Positions 32,189 to 41,858 are shown, counted from the first letter of the stretch. The stretch is 64,000 nucleotides of DNA from JBCDBW01 sp039182965 (GCA_039182965.1 JBCDBW010000002.1:22094-86093); one strand, 5' to 3'. Notes: a model not told the origin generated them from the letters alone. Numbers and translations: made by a program.

Positions 32189-33747
32189 TATTTCTTTTTC
32201 TTTGAGTGAGAGATGGAGGGGCGGGCGACTTTTTCGTTGGGGCCGCGCATAACGTAGGGTTCCCACTGGGCTTTTGCTTTTTCCCATTCTTCAAGGGTGC
32301 GGGTGGGATACCAGGCGGGCCAGCCGATCGAGTTGAAGTCCAGACTGTCGGGGTTATCGCGAACCCACACATCGACGGTATCGGTGGGGCAGGACTCGGG
32401 GAAGGCGTTTTCGGCGCGGAAGGTATCGGAGACCCCTTGGTCATCGATCACGTTTTCGCGCCAGTCTTGGAGTTCGGCGAGGAGTTTCGCTTTGATATCG
32501 GCGTATTCCGGGTCATCGGCGACATTGTTAACTTCGTGGGGGTCTTTCTTAAGGTCGAAGAGTTCGAAATCGGGTTTGGTGGGCGCGAAAAAGGCGGCTT
32601 GTTCGGGGTTGAGTTGGCCTTTCATGTTGAGGATGTTCATTTCGGCGAGCATGGGGTAGGCGCCCTCTTTGTATCGGTTGTATTGGCACCAAGCGCGCTC
32701 GGGCATTAGGTTTTGGATGAGTTTGTAGTCTTTCGAGCGGATGGCGCGCATGGAGTCGTGGGTTTCGTCCATCTTATCGCGCGCGGCGAAGACGTATTGG
32801 CGGTTTTTCACATCGTCGCTGAAGAGGCTTTTTCCGTGGAGCGGGACGGGCGCTTCAACCCCAGCGGCTTCGAGGATTGTGGCGCAGAGGTCGATGGATT
32901 GGACGAGGTCGTCGCTGACTTGACCGGGTTCGATTTTTCCGGGCCAGCGGACGATCATGGGGATGCGGATTCCGCCGTCGTAGAGGAATTGTTTGCCGCG
33001 GATGTGGCAGCGGCCGTGGTCGCCGATAAAGATGACGATTGTATTTTCGGCGAGGCCTTCGTCGTCGAGGCGTTTCAGAACTTCGCCGACCTGGCGATCG
33101 ACGAGTTGCATTTGTTCGAGGCCGTTTGCCCAGTCGCGTTTGACGAAGTCGGTGTCGGGATAGTAGGGGGGCAGTTCGACGTCGGCGATATCGATGGGGC
33201 GGTCGGGGTCGCGATCCCACGTGCGATGGGTGCCACCGAAGGTAATGCGGGCGAAGAAGGGTTGATCGGGCTCACGTTCGTTCCAATCGCGGCCCATAAA
33301 GAGATCGGCGTGGCTATTGGGCGTAAAGTTGCAGTCGATTTTCTTGCTGAGAAGGGCGGTGAAATACCCAGCGTCGGCGAGCAGGTGAGGGACGGGTTTG
33401 ATCCCGTGGGGGAGGGGCTGTTTGTCGTGTTCGCGGTGTTGATTGGCGCGGATATAATTTTGGTGGAAGCCGGTCATCATGGCGGACCGGGAAGTGGAGC
33501 AGACCGGCGAGGTGGTGAAGGCGTTTTCGTATCGGATGCCTTCTTCGGCGAGTTTATCGACGTGCGGGGTGTGGAGGCCTTTGGTGCCGTAGCATGAGAG
33601 GTCGGCGGACCAGTCTTCGATGGTGATCCACAATACGTTAGGGGAATCCGCGGTTTCATCCAGATGCGGCTTTGCTGCGTCCAGGGATGTGATACCGGCG
33701 GTGGCGAGGGCGGTGCATGCGAGGAGGTATTTCAGGGGGGGATTCAT
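32188..33747 (-). CDS. Secreted sulfatase with non-canonical CSTSR formylglycine site
   Basis: A 519-residue exported sulfatase (signal YLLACTALATAGITSLDA). The fold is clear: WITIEDWSADLSCYG at the metal site, GIRYENAFTTSPV, FIGDHGRCHIRGKQFLYDGG, and RIPMIVRWPGKIEPG, which together resemble heparan N-sulfatase (SGSH)-like enzymes. The active-site motif is C83-S-T-S-R87, with Thr where the formylglycine consensus CxPxR has Pro. This variant recurs, as I recall, in a subset of Verrucomicrobiota and Planctomycetota sulfatases, so it is probably natural rather than a sequencing error. It leaves open whether the usual formylglycine-generating enzyme converts the Cys. It starts 18 bases after the double sulfatase and overlaps the DUF1080 start. 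Confidence 0.88.
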   Translation of the reverse strand: MNPPLKYLLACTALATAGITSLDAAKPHLDETADSPNVLWITIEDWSADLSCYGTKGLHTPHVDKLAEEGIRYENAFTTSPVCSTSRSAMMTGFHQNYIRANQHREHDKQPLPHGIKPVPHLLADAGYFTALLSKKIDCNFTPNSHADLFMGRDWNEREPDQPFFARITFGGTHRTWDRDPDRPIDIADVELPPYYPDTDFVKRDWANGLEQMQLVDRQVGEVLKRLDDEGLAENTIVIFIGDHGRCHIRGKQFLYDGGIRIPMIVRWPGKIEPGQVSDDLVQSIDLCATILEAAGVEAPVPLHGKSLFSDDVKNRQYVFAARDKMDETHDSMRAIRSKDYKLIQNLMPERAWCQYNRYKEGAYPMLAEMNILNMKGQLNPEQAAFFAPTKPDFELFDLKKDPHEVNNVADDPEYADIKAKLLAELQDWRENVIDDQGVSDTFRAENAFPESCPTDTVDVWVRDNPDSLDFNSIGWPAWYPTRTLEEWEKAKAQWEPYVMRGPNEKVARPSISHSKKKK

Positions 33748-33765
33748 CCTTTTCGAGATTTGGAG

Positions 33766-36516
33766 TTATTGGACACCGGAGAACTGGTCGACATTCATCT
33801 CTTGTTCCCAGGTGATGAGTTGTTTCGTGAGTTTTTGGACGATCTCTGGGTGGGCTTCCGCGAGATCCGCTTGTTCGTAGCGATCTTTTTCGACGTTGTA
33901 TAGGTTTACTTTGCCGCTGCGGTAGGCGAGCAATTTCCATGGTCCTTCGCGAACGGAGGCGTAGAGGTCTTGGTAAGCTCGGTATGCGAAGACTGGCTGA
34001 CCGCGTTCAAGAGTGGCATTATTTTTGATGGTGGACAAGAGGGAGACGCCATCGAGGTCTTCGTGATTAGCGGGGTTGCCGCCGGCGATTTCGACGAAGG
34101 TGGGGAAGAGGTCCGTGGTTTGGACGATGCTGGTATTCGTGGCGCCTTTCGCGGGAGTGACGCCGGGCCAATGAACGAAGAACGGGACGCGGGCGCCGCC
34201 TTCGCCGAGGGTGTCGGTGCGTTTGCTGCCGCGGAAGGGTGGATTTTCCCACCAGCTGCCTTGATCGGAGGTAAACACGATGAGGGTATCTTTGTCGACG
34301 CCCTTGGCTTTGAGGGTGTCGCGCACGCGACCGACGGATTCGTCGACGGAGGCGATCATCGCGGCGTATTGGGCTTCGGCACCTTCGAGGCCTTTGTCTT
34401 CGAAATGTTTGACGAGGTCTTTTCGGCCGATGTGGGGTTTGTGGACGCCGTAGTACCAGAGGGAAATCATGAAGGGTTGATTGCGGTCGTAGTCTTCGAT
34501 GAAGGCAACGGTTTCGTCCGTAAGTTTGTCGGTGAGGTATCTTTCCTTTTCCTCTTCCAAGACGTCGGAGTATTTGAAATACGGCGGGTAATAGGACCCG
34601 GGGTGGCCAGCGTTCGCGGTTCCGATTTGGCGATCGAAGCCTTGTTTGACAGGGTGGAATTTTTCGTGACCGAGGTGCCATTTACCGACGAAGAGGTTGT
34701 AGTATCCGAGTCTTTTGAGAGCTTCGGCGTAGGTGGTGTGTTCGAGGGGGAGCCAATTGCGGCATGGGAATTGGGCGGGGTCGTCGGGCCAGAGATTGAA
34801 TTCCACATCGGTGCGTCCGAAGTCATCGAAGTCGGGGTGTTTGGGGCCGCCGGGAATATGGCGGACGATTTGGAGGCGAGCGGGGTGTTTGCCGGTAACG
34901 AGGGTGCTTCGGCTGGGGCTACAGGTGGGGCTGGCGATGTAGGCTTGTTCGAAGTCGATACTTTCGGAGGCTAGTTGGTCGATGCGGGGTGTTTCGTAGA
35001 CAGGATGTCGATATCCGACGTCTGTCCAGCCGAGGTCATCGACGAAGAAGAGAACGATATTCGGTTTGTCATCCGAGCGGTCCTTTCTTACTGCGGGATC
35101 GAGAGGGGCGTTGGAATTGGGGATCTTTGCGGAGTGGCTTTTGGTTACGGATTGATGCTTGGGGTCATCGGCCAGGTTGGTGAACTCATTCGGATCGGAA
35201 CGATGGTCGTAGAGTTCTTCCGAGCCATCGGCGTATTTGATGTATCGCCAGTTTTGGGAGCGGACGGCGTTGTTGCCGGGACCCTGGGTGGTGAGGGCGA
35301 CCCGATTTTTCTGGGCGTCGGGATTCTTCAGGAGGGGGACGAGACTTTTTCCGTCGAGGTTAGGCGGCGACTCGAGTTCGCAGAGTTCGGCGAGGGTGGG
35401 GTAGACATCGATGAGGCTTACGGGCCGCCGGGACTGCCTGCCTCTTTTGATGCCGGGGGCAGCGACGATGAGGGGGACGTTAGTCGTTTGTTCCCAGAGG
35501 GCAAATTTTTCCCAGTGTTCTTTATGGCCGAGGTGATATCCGTGGTCAGACCAGAGCACGACGACCGTGTTATCGGCGATCGGGCTTTTCTCCAGGGCGT
35601 CGAGGAGGCGACCGACCATGGCATCGGCGAAGGTGGCGGAGGCGAGATAGGCTTGGACGGCATCGGGCCATTTTTTGTTTTCCGTGATCCATTCGTGCCA
35701 ATGGCGCCGGGCCATATCCTGGCCGGCGGCGGGGACATCATCGAGATCATCTGGGGGAGCTTCCGGGGTATAATCGGAATCGGGGTATTGGTCGAAGTAT
35801 GAGGCGGGGGTATACCAAGGAATGTGTGGGCGGTAGATGCCGACGGCGAGAAAGACGGGCTGCTCATGATCTTGCGCGAGGATTTCTTCGGCCCATGAGA
35901 CGACTTTGGCGTCGCCCATTTCATCGTCTTCGATCTCGAGGGCGGCCCAGTCAAAGAAGCCTTTGTAGAATTTTTTGTTTCCGTTGGTGGGAACCTGAGG
36001 GGGGAGCGCTTCTTTTGGGAGTTGTTGTTGTTTTGAGGGGAAGAAGTCGTCCCAAGGTTCCGGGTCGAGATAGCCTTCGTGCCCCCAGTTGCTCAGGGAA
36101 GCGGCGTGATAGAGTTTTCCTCCGCCGAGGGTGAGGTAGCCGTTGTCTTTAAAAAGCTGCGGCAGGGTTGTGGCGTCTTTGAGAGTGTTCGATTCGCGCC
36201 AGTCTTGCCAGTTGTAGTAGACGCCGCTGGAATTGGGGTGGAGACCAGTCATCACCGCGACGCGGGAAGGGTTGCACGCGGGGGCGGCACAGTGAGCGTT
36301 GGTGAAGAGGACCCCGTTTTGGGCGAGCCGATCGATGTGGGGTGTATGGGCTTTTGGCTCGTGGTTGAGGGCTCCGATGCCGTTATTGAGGTCATCGATG
36401 GCGATGAAGAGGACATTATAACGCGAGGCTTCATCCGAGTGTGGTTTTGCCGCGACGGGCGAAGCCACGACGACGGACAGAGTGAGGATGCCGGCGAGGT
36501 AGAGGAGGCGGGGCAT
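33766..36516 (-). CDS. Second double sulfatase, two sulfatase modules in one chain
   Basis: A 916-residue exported protein (signal LLYLAGILTLSVVVASPVAA). Module 1 (about residues 34-465) is iduronate-2-sulfatase-like with LFIAIDDLNNGIGAL, motif C81-N-P-S-R and WSDHGYHLGHKEHWEKF. Module 2 (about 488-916) is arylsulfatase A-like with IVLFFVDDLGWTDVG, motif C532-S-P-S-R, FVGKWHLGHE and FTSDQGSWWENPPFRG. It has the same order, sizes and module types as the gene at 11011-13755, on the opposite strand and 20 kb away. The two differ clearly in sequence, so they are ancient paralogues rather than a recent copy. Both active sites look intact. It lies between DUF1552 (18 bases) and the next sulfatase (18 bases) in the sigma/FecR operon. 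Confidence 0.92.
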   Translation of the reverse strand: MPRLLYLAGILTLSVVVASPVAAKPHSDEASRYNVLFIAIDDLNNGIGALNHEPKAHTPHIDRLAQNGVLFTNAHCAAPACNPSRVAVMTGLHPNSSGVYYNWQDWRESNTLKDATTLPQLFKDNGYLTLGGGKLYHAASLSNWGHEGYLDPEPWDDFFPSKQQQLPKEALPPQVPTNGNKKFYKGFFDWAALEIEDDEMGDAKVVSWAEEILAQDHEQPVFLAVGIYRPHIPWYTPASYFDQYPDSDYTPEAPPDDLDDVPAAGQDMARRHWHEWITENKKWPDAVQAYLASATFADAMVGRLLDALEKSPIADNTVVVLWSDHGYHLGHKEHWEKFALWEQTTNVPLIVAAPGIKRGRQSRRPVSLIDVYPTLAELCELESPPNLDGKSLVPLLKNPDAQKNRVALTTQGPGNNAVRSQNWRYIKYADGSEELYDHRSDPNEFTNLADDPKHQSVTKSHSAKIPNSNAPLDPAVRKDRSDDKPNIVLFFVDDLGWTDVGYRHPVYETPRIDQLASESIDFEQAYIASPTCSPSRSTLVTGKHPARLQIVRHIPGGPKHPDFDDFGRTDVEFNLWPDDPAQFPCRNWLPLEHTTYAEALKRLGYYNLFVGKWHLGHEKFHPVKQGFDRQIGTANAGHPGSYYPPYFKYSDVLEEEKERYLTDKLTDETVAFIEDYDRNQPFMISLWYYGVHKPHIGRKDLVKHFEDKGLEGAEAQYAAMIASVDESVGRVRDTLKAKGVDKDTLIVFTSDQGSWWENPPFRGSKRTDTLGEGGARVPFFVHWPGVTPAKGATNTSIVQTTDLFPTFVEIAGGNPANHEDLDGVSLLSTIKNNATLERGQPVFAYRAYQDLYASVREGPWKLLAYRSGKVNLYNVEKDRYEQADLAEAHPEIVQKLTKQLITWEQEMNVDQFSGVQ

Positions 36517-36534
36517 GGAGGGGGTTATTTTTGC

Positions 36535-37839
36535 TTATGTGATGAGTTCGTTGATGAGGCCTGTGGAGTCTCCAAAAGAATCCGTATTGACCCCGCAGCC
36601 CTTGAGTTGGGAGAGCCAGAGGTTGCAGAGGGGGGTTTTGGGATCATCCATGACGATATGTTGGCCTTGTTTGAAGCCGGCTCCCCCTCCGGCGATTAGC
36701 GTTGGGCAATTTCGGAGGGTATGCACGGAGAAGAGGTTCGTGCCGAAGGTCAGGGATGTTTGGTCGAAGAGACTGGAGCCATCGGCTTCCTTTGATGCTT
36801 TGAGTTTATCGATGAAACGGGCGAGGAATTTCGCATTGTGGAAATCCCGCATCTCGGACACGTCGCGACGTTCGCCGTGGGAGTAGTGACTCATTGTATG
36901 CGCACTGATTCCGGCGCCGAGGCTAGAGATCATGGTATCGACGGGCATGCGGTAAGTGAAGACGCGGGTGGCGTCGACTTGCATTGCGGCGACCATCAGG
37001 TCGACCATTACTCCCATTTCCTCATAGCCGATGAGGGAATCGGAAGGTTCGGTGAGGGGTGGGTCGGGTTGTTTCTTTTCGATGCCGAGCCATTGTTCTT
37101 CTTTTGAGAGGCGAACTTCGATTTCGCGAACGGACTCGAAGTATTCATCGAGTTTCTCGTTATCAGACTTGCTGATTTTGCCTTGCACGGATTTGGCGTC
37201 GGACATCACCGTATCGAGGACGCTGCGTTGTTCGGAGAGGCGGGCTTGGCGTTCGGCGAGGGGGGTATTTTCGTTGGAGAAGAGGCGATGGAAGGCGGCG
37301 ACTGGGGTTTCGAGGCCTGAGACTGGTTTCCCTTGTCGGTTCCATGCGAGTGAGAGGCCGGGACCGTGTCCATCGCCGCCGGAGTTGCCTTTTCCCTTGG
37401 CGCAGAGTTGGATTGAGGCGAACCGAGTGTCCGTGCCGAGTTGTTCAGCTGCGAGTTGGTCGACGGAAATCGTATTGTGAAAGCTTTGGCCAGGGACGGC
37501 GTATCGATTGGCACCGGTTAGCCAGAAAGTGCTGCCGCTGTGACCGTCCTGCGAATCTTTATGCATGAGATTTTGGAGGAAGGTCAGGTCGTGACGATGT
37601 TTTTCGAGGGGTTTGAGTATATCGGGAAACGTGTAATCGGTGCCGACGTCGTCTTGATGGGGAAACCATTTATCGGCGGTGACGCCGAAGCCCATGCCGA
37701 GCCAGACCATACGTTTTGGGCTGACGGGAGCGGTCGCAGCGGCGGCGAATTTGCGGAATCCGAATGATTCGAGGAAAGGCAACGCGATGGCGGCAGAGCT
37801 GCTTTTCAGGATGGCGCGACGAGTGATGTTGTTTTTCAT
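36535..37839 (-). CDS. DUF1552 family protein
   Basis: A 434-residue DUF1552 protein. ATG 37839 is chosen because it gives a twin-arginine-like leader (NNITRRAILKSSSAAIALPF) and starts 7 bases after the DUF1592 stop; the longer version would add an odd 30-residue extension. Family features are PKRMVWLGMGFGVTADKWFP, DLTFLQNLMHKDSQDGHSGS, SFHNTISVDQLAAEQLG, AHTMSHYSHGERRDVSEM and LTFGTNLFSVHTLRNCP. The repeated His residues in the two His-rich loops are candidate metal ligands. The order DUF1592 then DUF1552 is reversed relative to the pair at 22487-26222. Its role is unknown; export with its heme partner is expected. Confidence 0.9.
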   Translation of the reverse strand: MKNNITRRAILKSSSAAIALPFLESFGFRKFAAAATAPVSPKRMVWLGMGFGVTADKWFPHQDDVGTDYTFPDILKPLEKHRHDLTFLQNLMHKDSQDGHSGSTFWLTGANRYAVPGQSFHNTISVDQLAAEQLGTDTRFASIQLCAKGKGNSGGDGHGPGLSLAWNRQGKPVSGLETPVAAFHRLFSNENTPLAERQARLSEQRSVLDTVMSDAKSVQGKISKSDNEKLDEYFESVREIEVRLSKEEQWLGIEKKQPDPPLTEPSDSLIGYEEMGVMVDLMVAAMQVDATRVFTYRMPVDTMISSLGAGISAHTMSHYSHGERRDVSEMRDFHNAKFLARFIDKLKASKEADGSSLFDQTSLTFGTNLFSVHTLRNCPTLIAGGGAGFKQGQHIVMDDPKTPLCNLWLSQLKGCGVNTDSFGDSTGLINELIT

Positions 37840-37846
37840 GGTGACG

Positions 37847-40504
37847 TTACTTGCTTTGGAATGTTTTTGATTGGACGAGAGCGTGAATGAAGTCGGCGAT
37901 TTCGTAGTCGCTTGATTTTGCCTGGGCAACGATCTTGTGGGCGAGTTCGTGATCGGTGAATCCGAAGGGGCGACCGAGTCCGTACGATATGAGAGCTTCC
38001 GTGAGACCCATCGCGAAGCCGTCTAGTTCGTCGGCGACGAGATCGCGCAGTTCGAAGAAACTCGAGAAGGTTCTTCCTTGGTTGAGAGTGCCGCTGGGAT
38101 CGATGGGGAACTCACCGAGAACCGATTGTTTTCTGCCTCGGATGACATCCGTTTCTCGCCACATACCTGCGGCGTCGAAGTTCTCCATACCGAACCCGAT
38201 GGGATCGATTTTCTGGTGGCATTGGGCGCACTGCGGTTCTTGTTGGTGGATGAGGACGAGATCGCGTGAGGAGAGGATTTCGTCTTCGAAGCGACTTAAT
38301 TGGGGGACATTTGGGGGAGCGGGTGGTGGGGGGTCGTTGAGGAGTTTTCGGAGGACCCAGACGCCGCGTTCCACGGGCGAAGATCGTTGTCCATCGGATC
38401 CCATGGCGGCGACGGCGGCGGAGCCGATGAGGCCGCCGCGCGGAGAGTCTTTGGGGACAGTGACTTTCCGCCAGTGATGGCCTTCGACGCCTTCGATACC
38501 GTAGTAATCTGCGAGCACATCGTTGATTACGACAAAGTCGGATTTGAGAAGATGGCGCAGAGGAAGCTTTTCGTGAAGGAGAGTTGAGATGGTTTGGTAG
38601 ATTTCTTCTCCGGCGCTGTCGCGGGCGGCGTTATCGAACTCGGGGTAATCGCGGCCTTCGAAAGCAAACATTCCGAGCCGATACATTTCGAGCCATTGGA
38701 AGGCGAAGCTGCGGATGAATCGATCAGAGCGAGAATCGGCGAGGAGGCGTTTGGTTTGTTTTTCGAGGATCCAAGGCTTCGCCAGTTTGCCATCTTTGCC
38801 GAGAGCGAGGAGTTCTTCGTCGGGAGGTTCGCTCCAGAGGAAGTATGAGAGGCGGTTTGCCAGTTCGGTCCCTGTCAATTTTTCGGAGGTTTCGTTGCTG
38901 GCAGCTTCCACCATGTAGAGGAAACTGGGCGAGGTGAGTACGATGGCGAGGGGATCGATGAGGGCTTGGGTGAGATCTTCGCCTTCCGCGCGCTTGATTT
39001 GGAAGCGCGTCACGAGTTTGTCGACGAAATCGGGCTCGGGTTGTTTGCCGCGGAAGGCTTGCGTCGTAAAGCGGCGGATTACTTCCCTGGCGTAGTCTTC
39101 TTCACTCTGAGCATCTTCTTTTTCGAAAAGAACTTTTGCGACGGCCGGATTCGGTTCCTCGGGGAGGGGGCCTTCCATTTCGACCCAATCGATCCAAACG
39201 CCCCAAGGGGTTCCGTAGCCGTTTTCCTCAACGTAGATGGAATGTAAGTTTTTGTCGCCGCGATCCATGTGGGTACGTTTTTGGACCCAGTATGCGGCGT
39301 CGGCTCCGGGTTCATGCTCGATCGGGAACTCGATCACTTGTGGATCATTTAGTGGAGCGGAGACTTTGCGCCAGCCGAGGCGGGTTGCGTTTTGATCTTC
39401 GCGGCGGGAAAACTCGAGATAGCGAAAGCGTGCGGGATCATCCTCGTAGGTAGCGGCGCGGACACGGATGACGTACTTCCCCGGCTGCCAGGCTCGTAAT
39501 TGTGGGAATTTCATCTGGGTGAATCCGTTCTTGATGGTTATCATGAGGGCGGCGCCTTTTTTGTTTTCGGGAGCATCGAGCCATTTTTGAAGAGGGACGA
39601 ATCTGTCGGAGATGGCTCCGCTTGAGCGGTTGCCTTGCCACGCGTCGAGGAAGCCAAATTGCTTGGCGGCTTCGTCGGTTCCCCCTGCGCCCAAAAAGGA
39701 GTAGTATCGCTCTGCTCGATCGAGGCTTTCGGCTGCCAAGTTGGCGTAGTGTGGGTAGTAGAATTCTTCGGGCTCGATACGGATGATTTCGGATTCTCGC
39801 AGCGGTTTGGCCAGGAGTGCGAGTTCCAGGGCGTTGCGGGCGGTGCCGAGGTATTGTTCAAGTTGGTCGCTGGAGAAGTAGAGGGAAGCGCCTTCGGTAT
39901 CGAATTCTGCGTTGGCGCGATCATCGGGCAGGTTTGAGGTATCGGGTCTGATTCCCAGGAGGGCCTCGAGCGTGTTCGCGTATTCACGTCGGTTGAGTCG
40001 GCGGAGGGCGATCTCACCACCAGAATCGCTCAGGACGCTTCGGGCGAGGACCATTTGTTCGGACAGGTCACGGAGGAACTCGGTTTTTTCTTCTGCGCTT
40101 ACTTGTTTTTTATCTTCCGGCGGCATTTCACCGGAGTTCATCGCATTGAGGACCTTGTTCCAAATTTCGGCGGTCCGGATGTCATCTGTGAGTGTGAAGG
40201 AGAGGGTCTCGAGGTTGACTTCACCTTTCTCGGTGCTGGAGTCGTGGCAATCGAGGCAATACGTGTCCAAGACATCGAAGTGCCGGTCCGGCATGACGGC
40301 TTGCAGATCATCTGTGGCTGCGTGGGCGAAAGTAGTGGAGCAGATCAGGCCGGAGGCGACTATTTTCAGGGTTCTGAGAGCGACGGTCGTGGATGCAAAG
40401 GCGGCAACCAGTCTTTGGTGTCGGCGTGCATTTCCCCCCGGGTGTCGAGGGAGGGATGGAGGGGTGAGGAAGCTTGGGAGCTTTTTGGTTGTGAAGAGCA
40501 TCAT
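37847..40504 (-). CDS. PSCyt1-DUF1587-DUF1595-DUF1592-DUF1588-DUF1585 heme protein
   Basis: An 885-residue protein with the complete domain set of this PVC family. The heme site C83-L-D-C-H87 begins the PSCyt1 module. DUF1587 reads LRRLNRREYANTLEALLGI, DUF1595 is around VIRRFTTQAFRGKQPEPDF, and DUF1592 includes ANRLSYFLWSEPPDEELLAL. DUF1588 includes GSAAVAAMGSDGQRSSPVER and a second heme-like motif CAQCHQKIDPIGFGMENFD. DUF1585 closes the chain. A carbohydrate-binding-like segment sits between DUF1587 and DUF1595 (about residues 210-440). The signal sequence is internal (LKIVASGLICSTTFAHA ending near residue 62), so the annotated start may be too far upstream. It is third in the operon, 15 bases after the FecR-like gene. 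Confidence 0.92.
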   Translation of the reverse strand: MMLFTTKKLPSFLTPPSLPRHPGGNARRHQRLVAAFASTTVALRTLKIVASGLICSTTFAHAATDDLQAVMPDRHFDVLDTYCLDCHDSSTEKGEVNLETLSFTLTDDIRTAEIWNKVLNAMNSGEMPPEDKKQVSAEEKTEFLRDLSEQMVLARSVLSDSGGEIALRRLNRREYANTLEALLGIRPDTSNLPDDRANAEFDTEGASLYFSSDQLEQYLGTARNALELALLAKPLRESEIIRIEPEEFYYPHYANLAAESLDRAERYYSFLGAGGTDEAAKQFGFLDAWQGNRSSGAISDRFVPLQKWLDAPENKKGAALMITIKNGFTQMKFPQLRAWQPGKYVIRVRAATYEDDPARFRYLEFSRREDQNATRLGWRKVSAPLNDPQVIEFPIEHEPGADAAYWVQKRTHMDRGDKNLHSIYVEENGYGTPWGVWIDWVEMEGPLPEEPNPAVAKVLFEKEDAQSEEDYAREVIRRFTTQAFRGKQPEPDFVDKLVTRFQIKRAEGEDLTQALIDPLAIVLTSPSFLYMVEAASNETSEKLTGTELANRLSYFLWSEPPDEELLALGKDGKLAKPWILEKQTKRLLADSRSDRFIRSFAFQWLEMYRLGMFAFEGRDYPEFDNAARDSAGEEIYQTISTLLHEKLPLRHLLKSDFVVINDVLADYYGIEGVEGHHWRKVTVPKDSPRGGLIGSAAVAAMGSDGQRSSPVERGVWVLRKLLNDPPPPAPPNVPQLSRFEDEILSSRDLVLIHQQEPQCAQCHQKIDPIGFGMENFDAAGMWRETDVIRGRKQSVLGEFPIDPSGTLNQGRTFSSFFELRDLVADELDGFAMGLTEALISYGLGRPFGFTDHELAHKIVAQAKSSDYEIADFIHALVQSKTFQSK

Positions 40505-40519
40505 GCGGAGGACGGGGGG

Positions 40520-41857
40520 CTATTTTGCAAAGTCGAACTCCAGCGTGGGGCCGGCTGCTTCGGGATGAGTGTCGCTCGCGAATGCGAGGACGAGACTGGG
40601 CACGAGTTCGCCTGTGACGGGATCGACTTCGGCGTCGAGTATGAAAGTGACCGATTGCCCTCTGTTTTCCTTCAGGAAAGTGAGAAGACGCTCGCCAGCG
40701 AGGAAACGACTTCCGGTTTGGCGGCTCCTGGGGATCTCGATGTGTCCGATGAGCGTGCCGTCTTCGGGGTTGGGACCGGATTCCCATGTGGCGCTCAAGT
40801 CCCAGTCGCTCTTTTCTTTGTTAGTGAGTCCGTAAACGGCGATTTTGCTGACTTTCGGCAGGCGCGTGGCATATCCGATACCACTGGGAACTTGGTTGAG
40901 GCGCAGGCGAACCGATTCGATGGACGTCATGTCGACTTCGGGGACTTCGAAGGCGAAGAAGGATCGTCTTTCGTGGTTGGTCTCCTTGTTCTTTCGTTTG
41001 ACCATTAACTTATCGGGGTGGAGCCATTTCTCTTTGTTGGCGCGAATGACGGAAGTGGAGCGGCCGTTGGTGCCGATGCGGAGGGTATTTTGGGCGGGTT
41101 CGATCTCTGCTTCCGGAAGCGTTCCTTCGTAGGTGGAGAGAGTATTGTCTGTGATCGTGGCGCCCTGTTGGTCGAAGACGCGGACCTCTTCCCCGGTCGT
41201 TTCCATAAACACGGCTACTTCTCCTTCGATGACTTCGACATTGGTGTAATCACGTTCATCGGCGACGTTGACGGCGAAAGCGGTCCCGTAATCGATGACA
41301 TGACCTTCGGGGGTCTCGAGGGCAAAACCGATGGCGGATTCCGGGACATTCAGGATGGCGGCGCCGCTGTTTAGGCGGGCGCGCATGGGGCCTTTCAGGT
41401 AGAGCTGCGAGGGGGCCTCGAGAAGCATTTCGGCACCAGAGCGGAAACGGATTGTCGCGATTCCGGAGGTGAGTTTCATGCGGCCGCGCGTGAGTTTTGA
41501 GCCGGGCTCGGTGGGGAGGGAGCTTTCCCAAGCGGCATCTTCACTGGAAACCAGTTCGGCGATGATTTTGGGTTTAGAGGCTTGTGTCCATGCGAGCGTG
41601 GCGAGGAGGATAACCGCGGCGGCGGCGGAAAGCCAGGCGACGGGACGGAAGACGGGGGAGATTAGTTTTGAGTCTGCGGCGGCGGCATCGGCTTGTTGTT
41701 CGAGGGCTATTTCGCGAAGGGCGGCGTCATGGCCGGCTTCGGTGATGAACTTTTTTCGAAGCTCGGGATTTTCGGCGAGCAAATCATCAAGTTTGGCGAC
41801 ATCGGATTCAGAGGCTTCGCCGATGAAGTAGCGATGGATGAGTGATTCTGGTTTCAT
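40520..41857 (-). CDS. FecR-like anti-sigma factor with C-terminal DNRLRE/CBM96-like domain
   Basis: A 445-residue single-pass membrane protein, starting at ATG 41857, one base after the sigma-factor stop. Residues 1-65 are the cytoplasmic anti-sigma part (LIHRYFIGEASESDVAKLDD, LRKKFITEAGHDA), and residues 73-91 are the membrane helix (VAWLSAAAAVILLATLAW). Residues about 100-215 are the FecR domain (MKLTSGIATIRFRSGAEMLL, GFALETPEGHVIDYGTAFAV, VEVIEGEVAVFM). Residues about 265-440 form a beta-rich module with RRSFFAFEVPEVDMTSIESV, GERLLTFLKENRGQSVTFIL and PSLVLAFASDTHPEAAG, matching the DNRLRE/CBM96 pattern of polysaccharide-binding domains. I read the last part as an external sensor that controls the sigma factor. 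The fusion is unusual; FecR proteins more often end near 350 residues or carry LamG. Confidence 0.82.
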   Translation of the reverse strand: MKPESLIHRYFIGEASESDVAKLDDLLAENPELRKKFITEAGHDAALREIALEQQADAAAADSKLISPVFRPVAWLSAAAAVILLATLAWTQASKPKIIAELVSSEDAAWESSLPTEPGSKLTRGRMKLTSGIATIRFRSGAEMLLEAPSQLYLKGPMRARLNSGAAILNVPESAIGFALETPEGHVIDYGTAFAVNVADERDYTNVEVIEGEVAVFMETTGEEVRVFDQQGATITDNTLSTYEGTLPEAEIEPAQNTLRIGTNGRSTSVIRANKEKWLHPDKLMVKRKNKETNHERRSFFAFEVPEVDMTSIESVRLRLNQVPSGIGYATRLPKVSKIAVYGLTNKEKSDWDLSATWESGPNPEDGTLIGHIEIPRSRQTGSRFLAGERLLTFLKENRGQSVTFILDAEVDPVTGELVPSLVLAFASDTHPEAAGPTLEFDFAK

Positions 41858-41858
41858 C

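Noticed and set aside
33970..34974. 334-codon ORF on the plus strand, with others at 32713-33597 and 34975-35802
   Set aside because: These are mirror images of the sulfatase genes on the minus strand, made long by the codon bias. The products are Gly/Val/Glu/Asp-rich and low in complexity.
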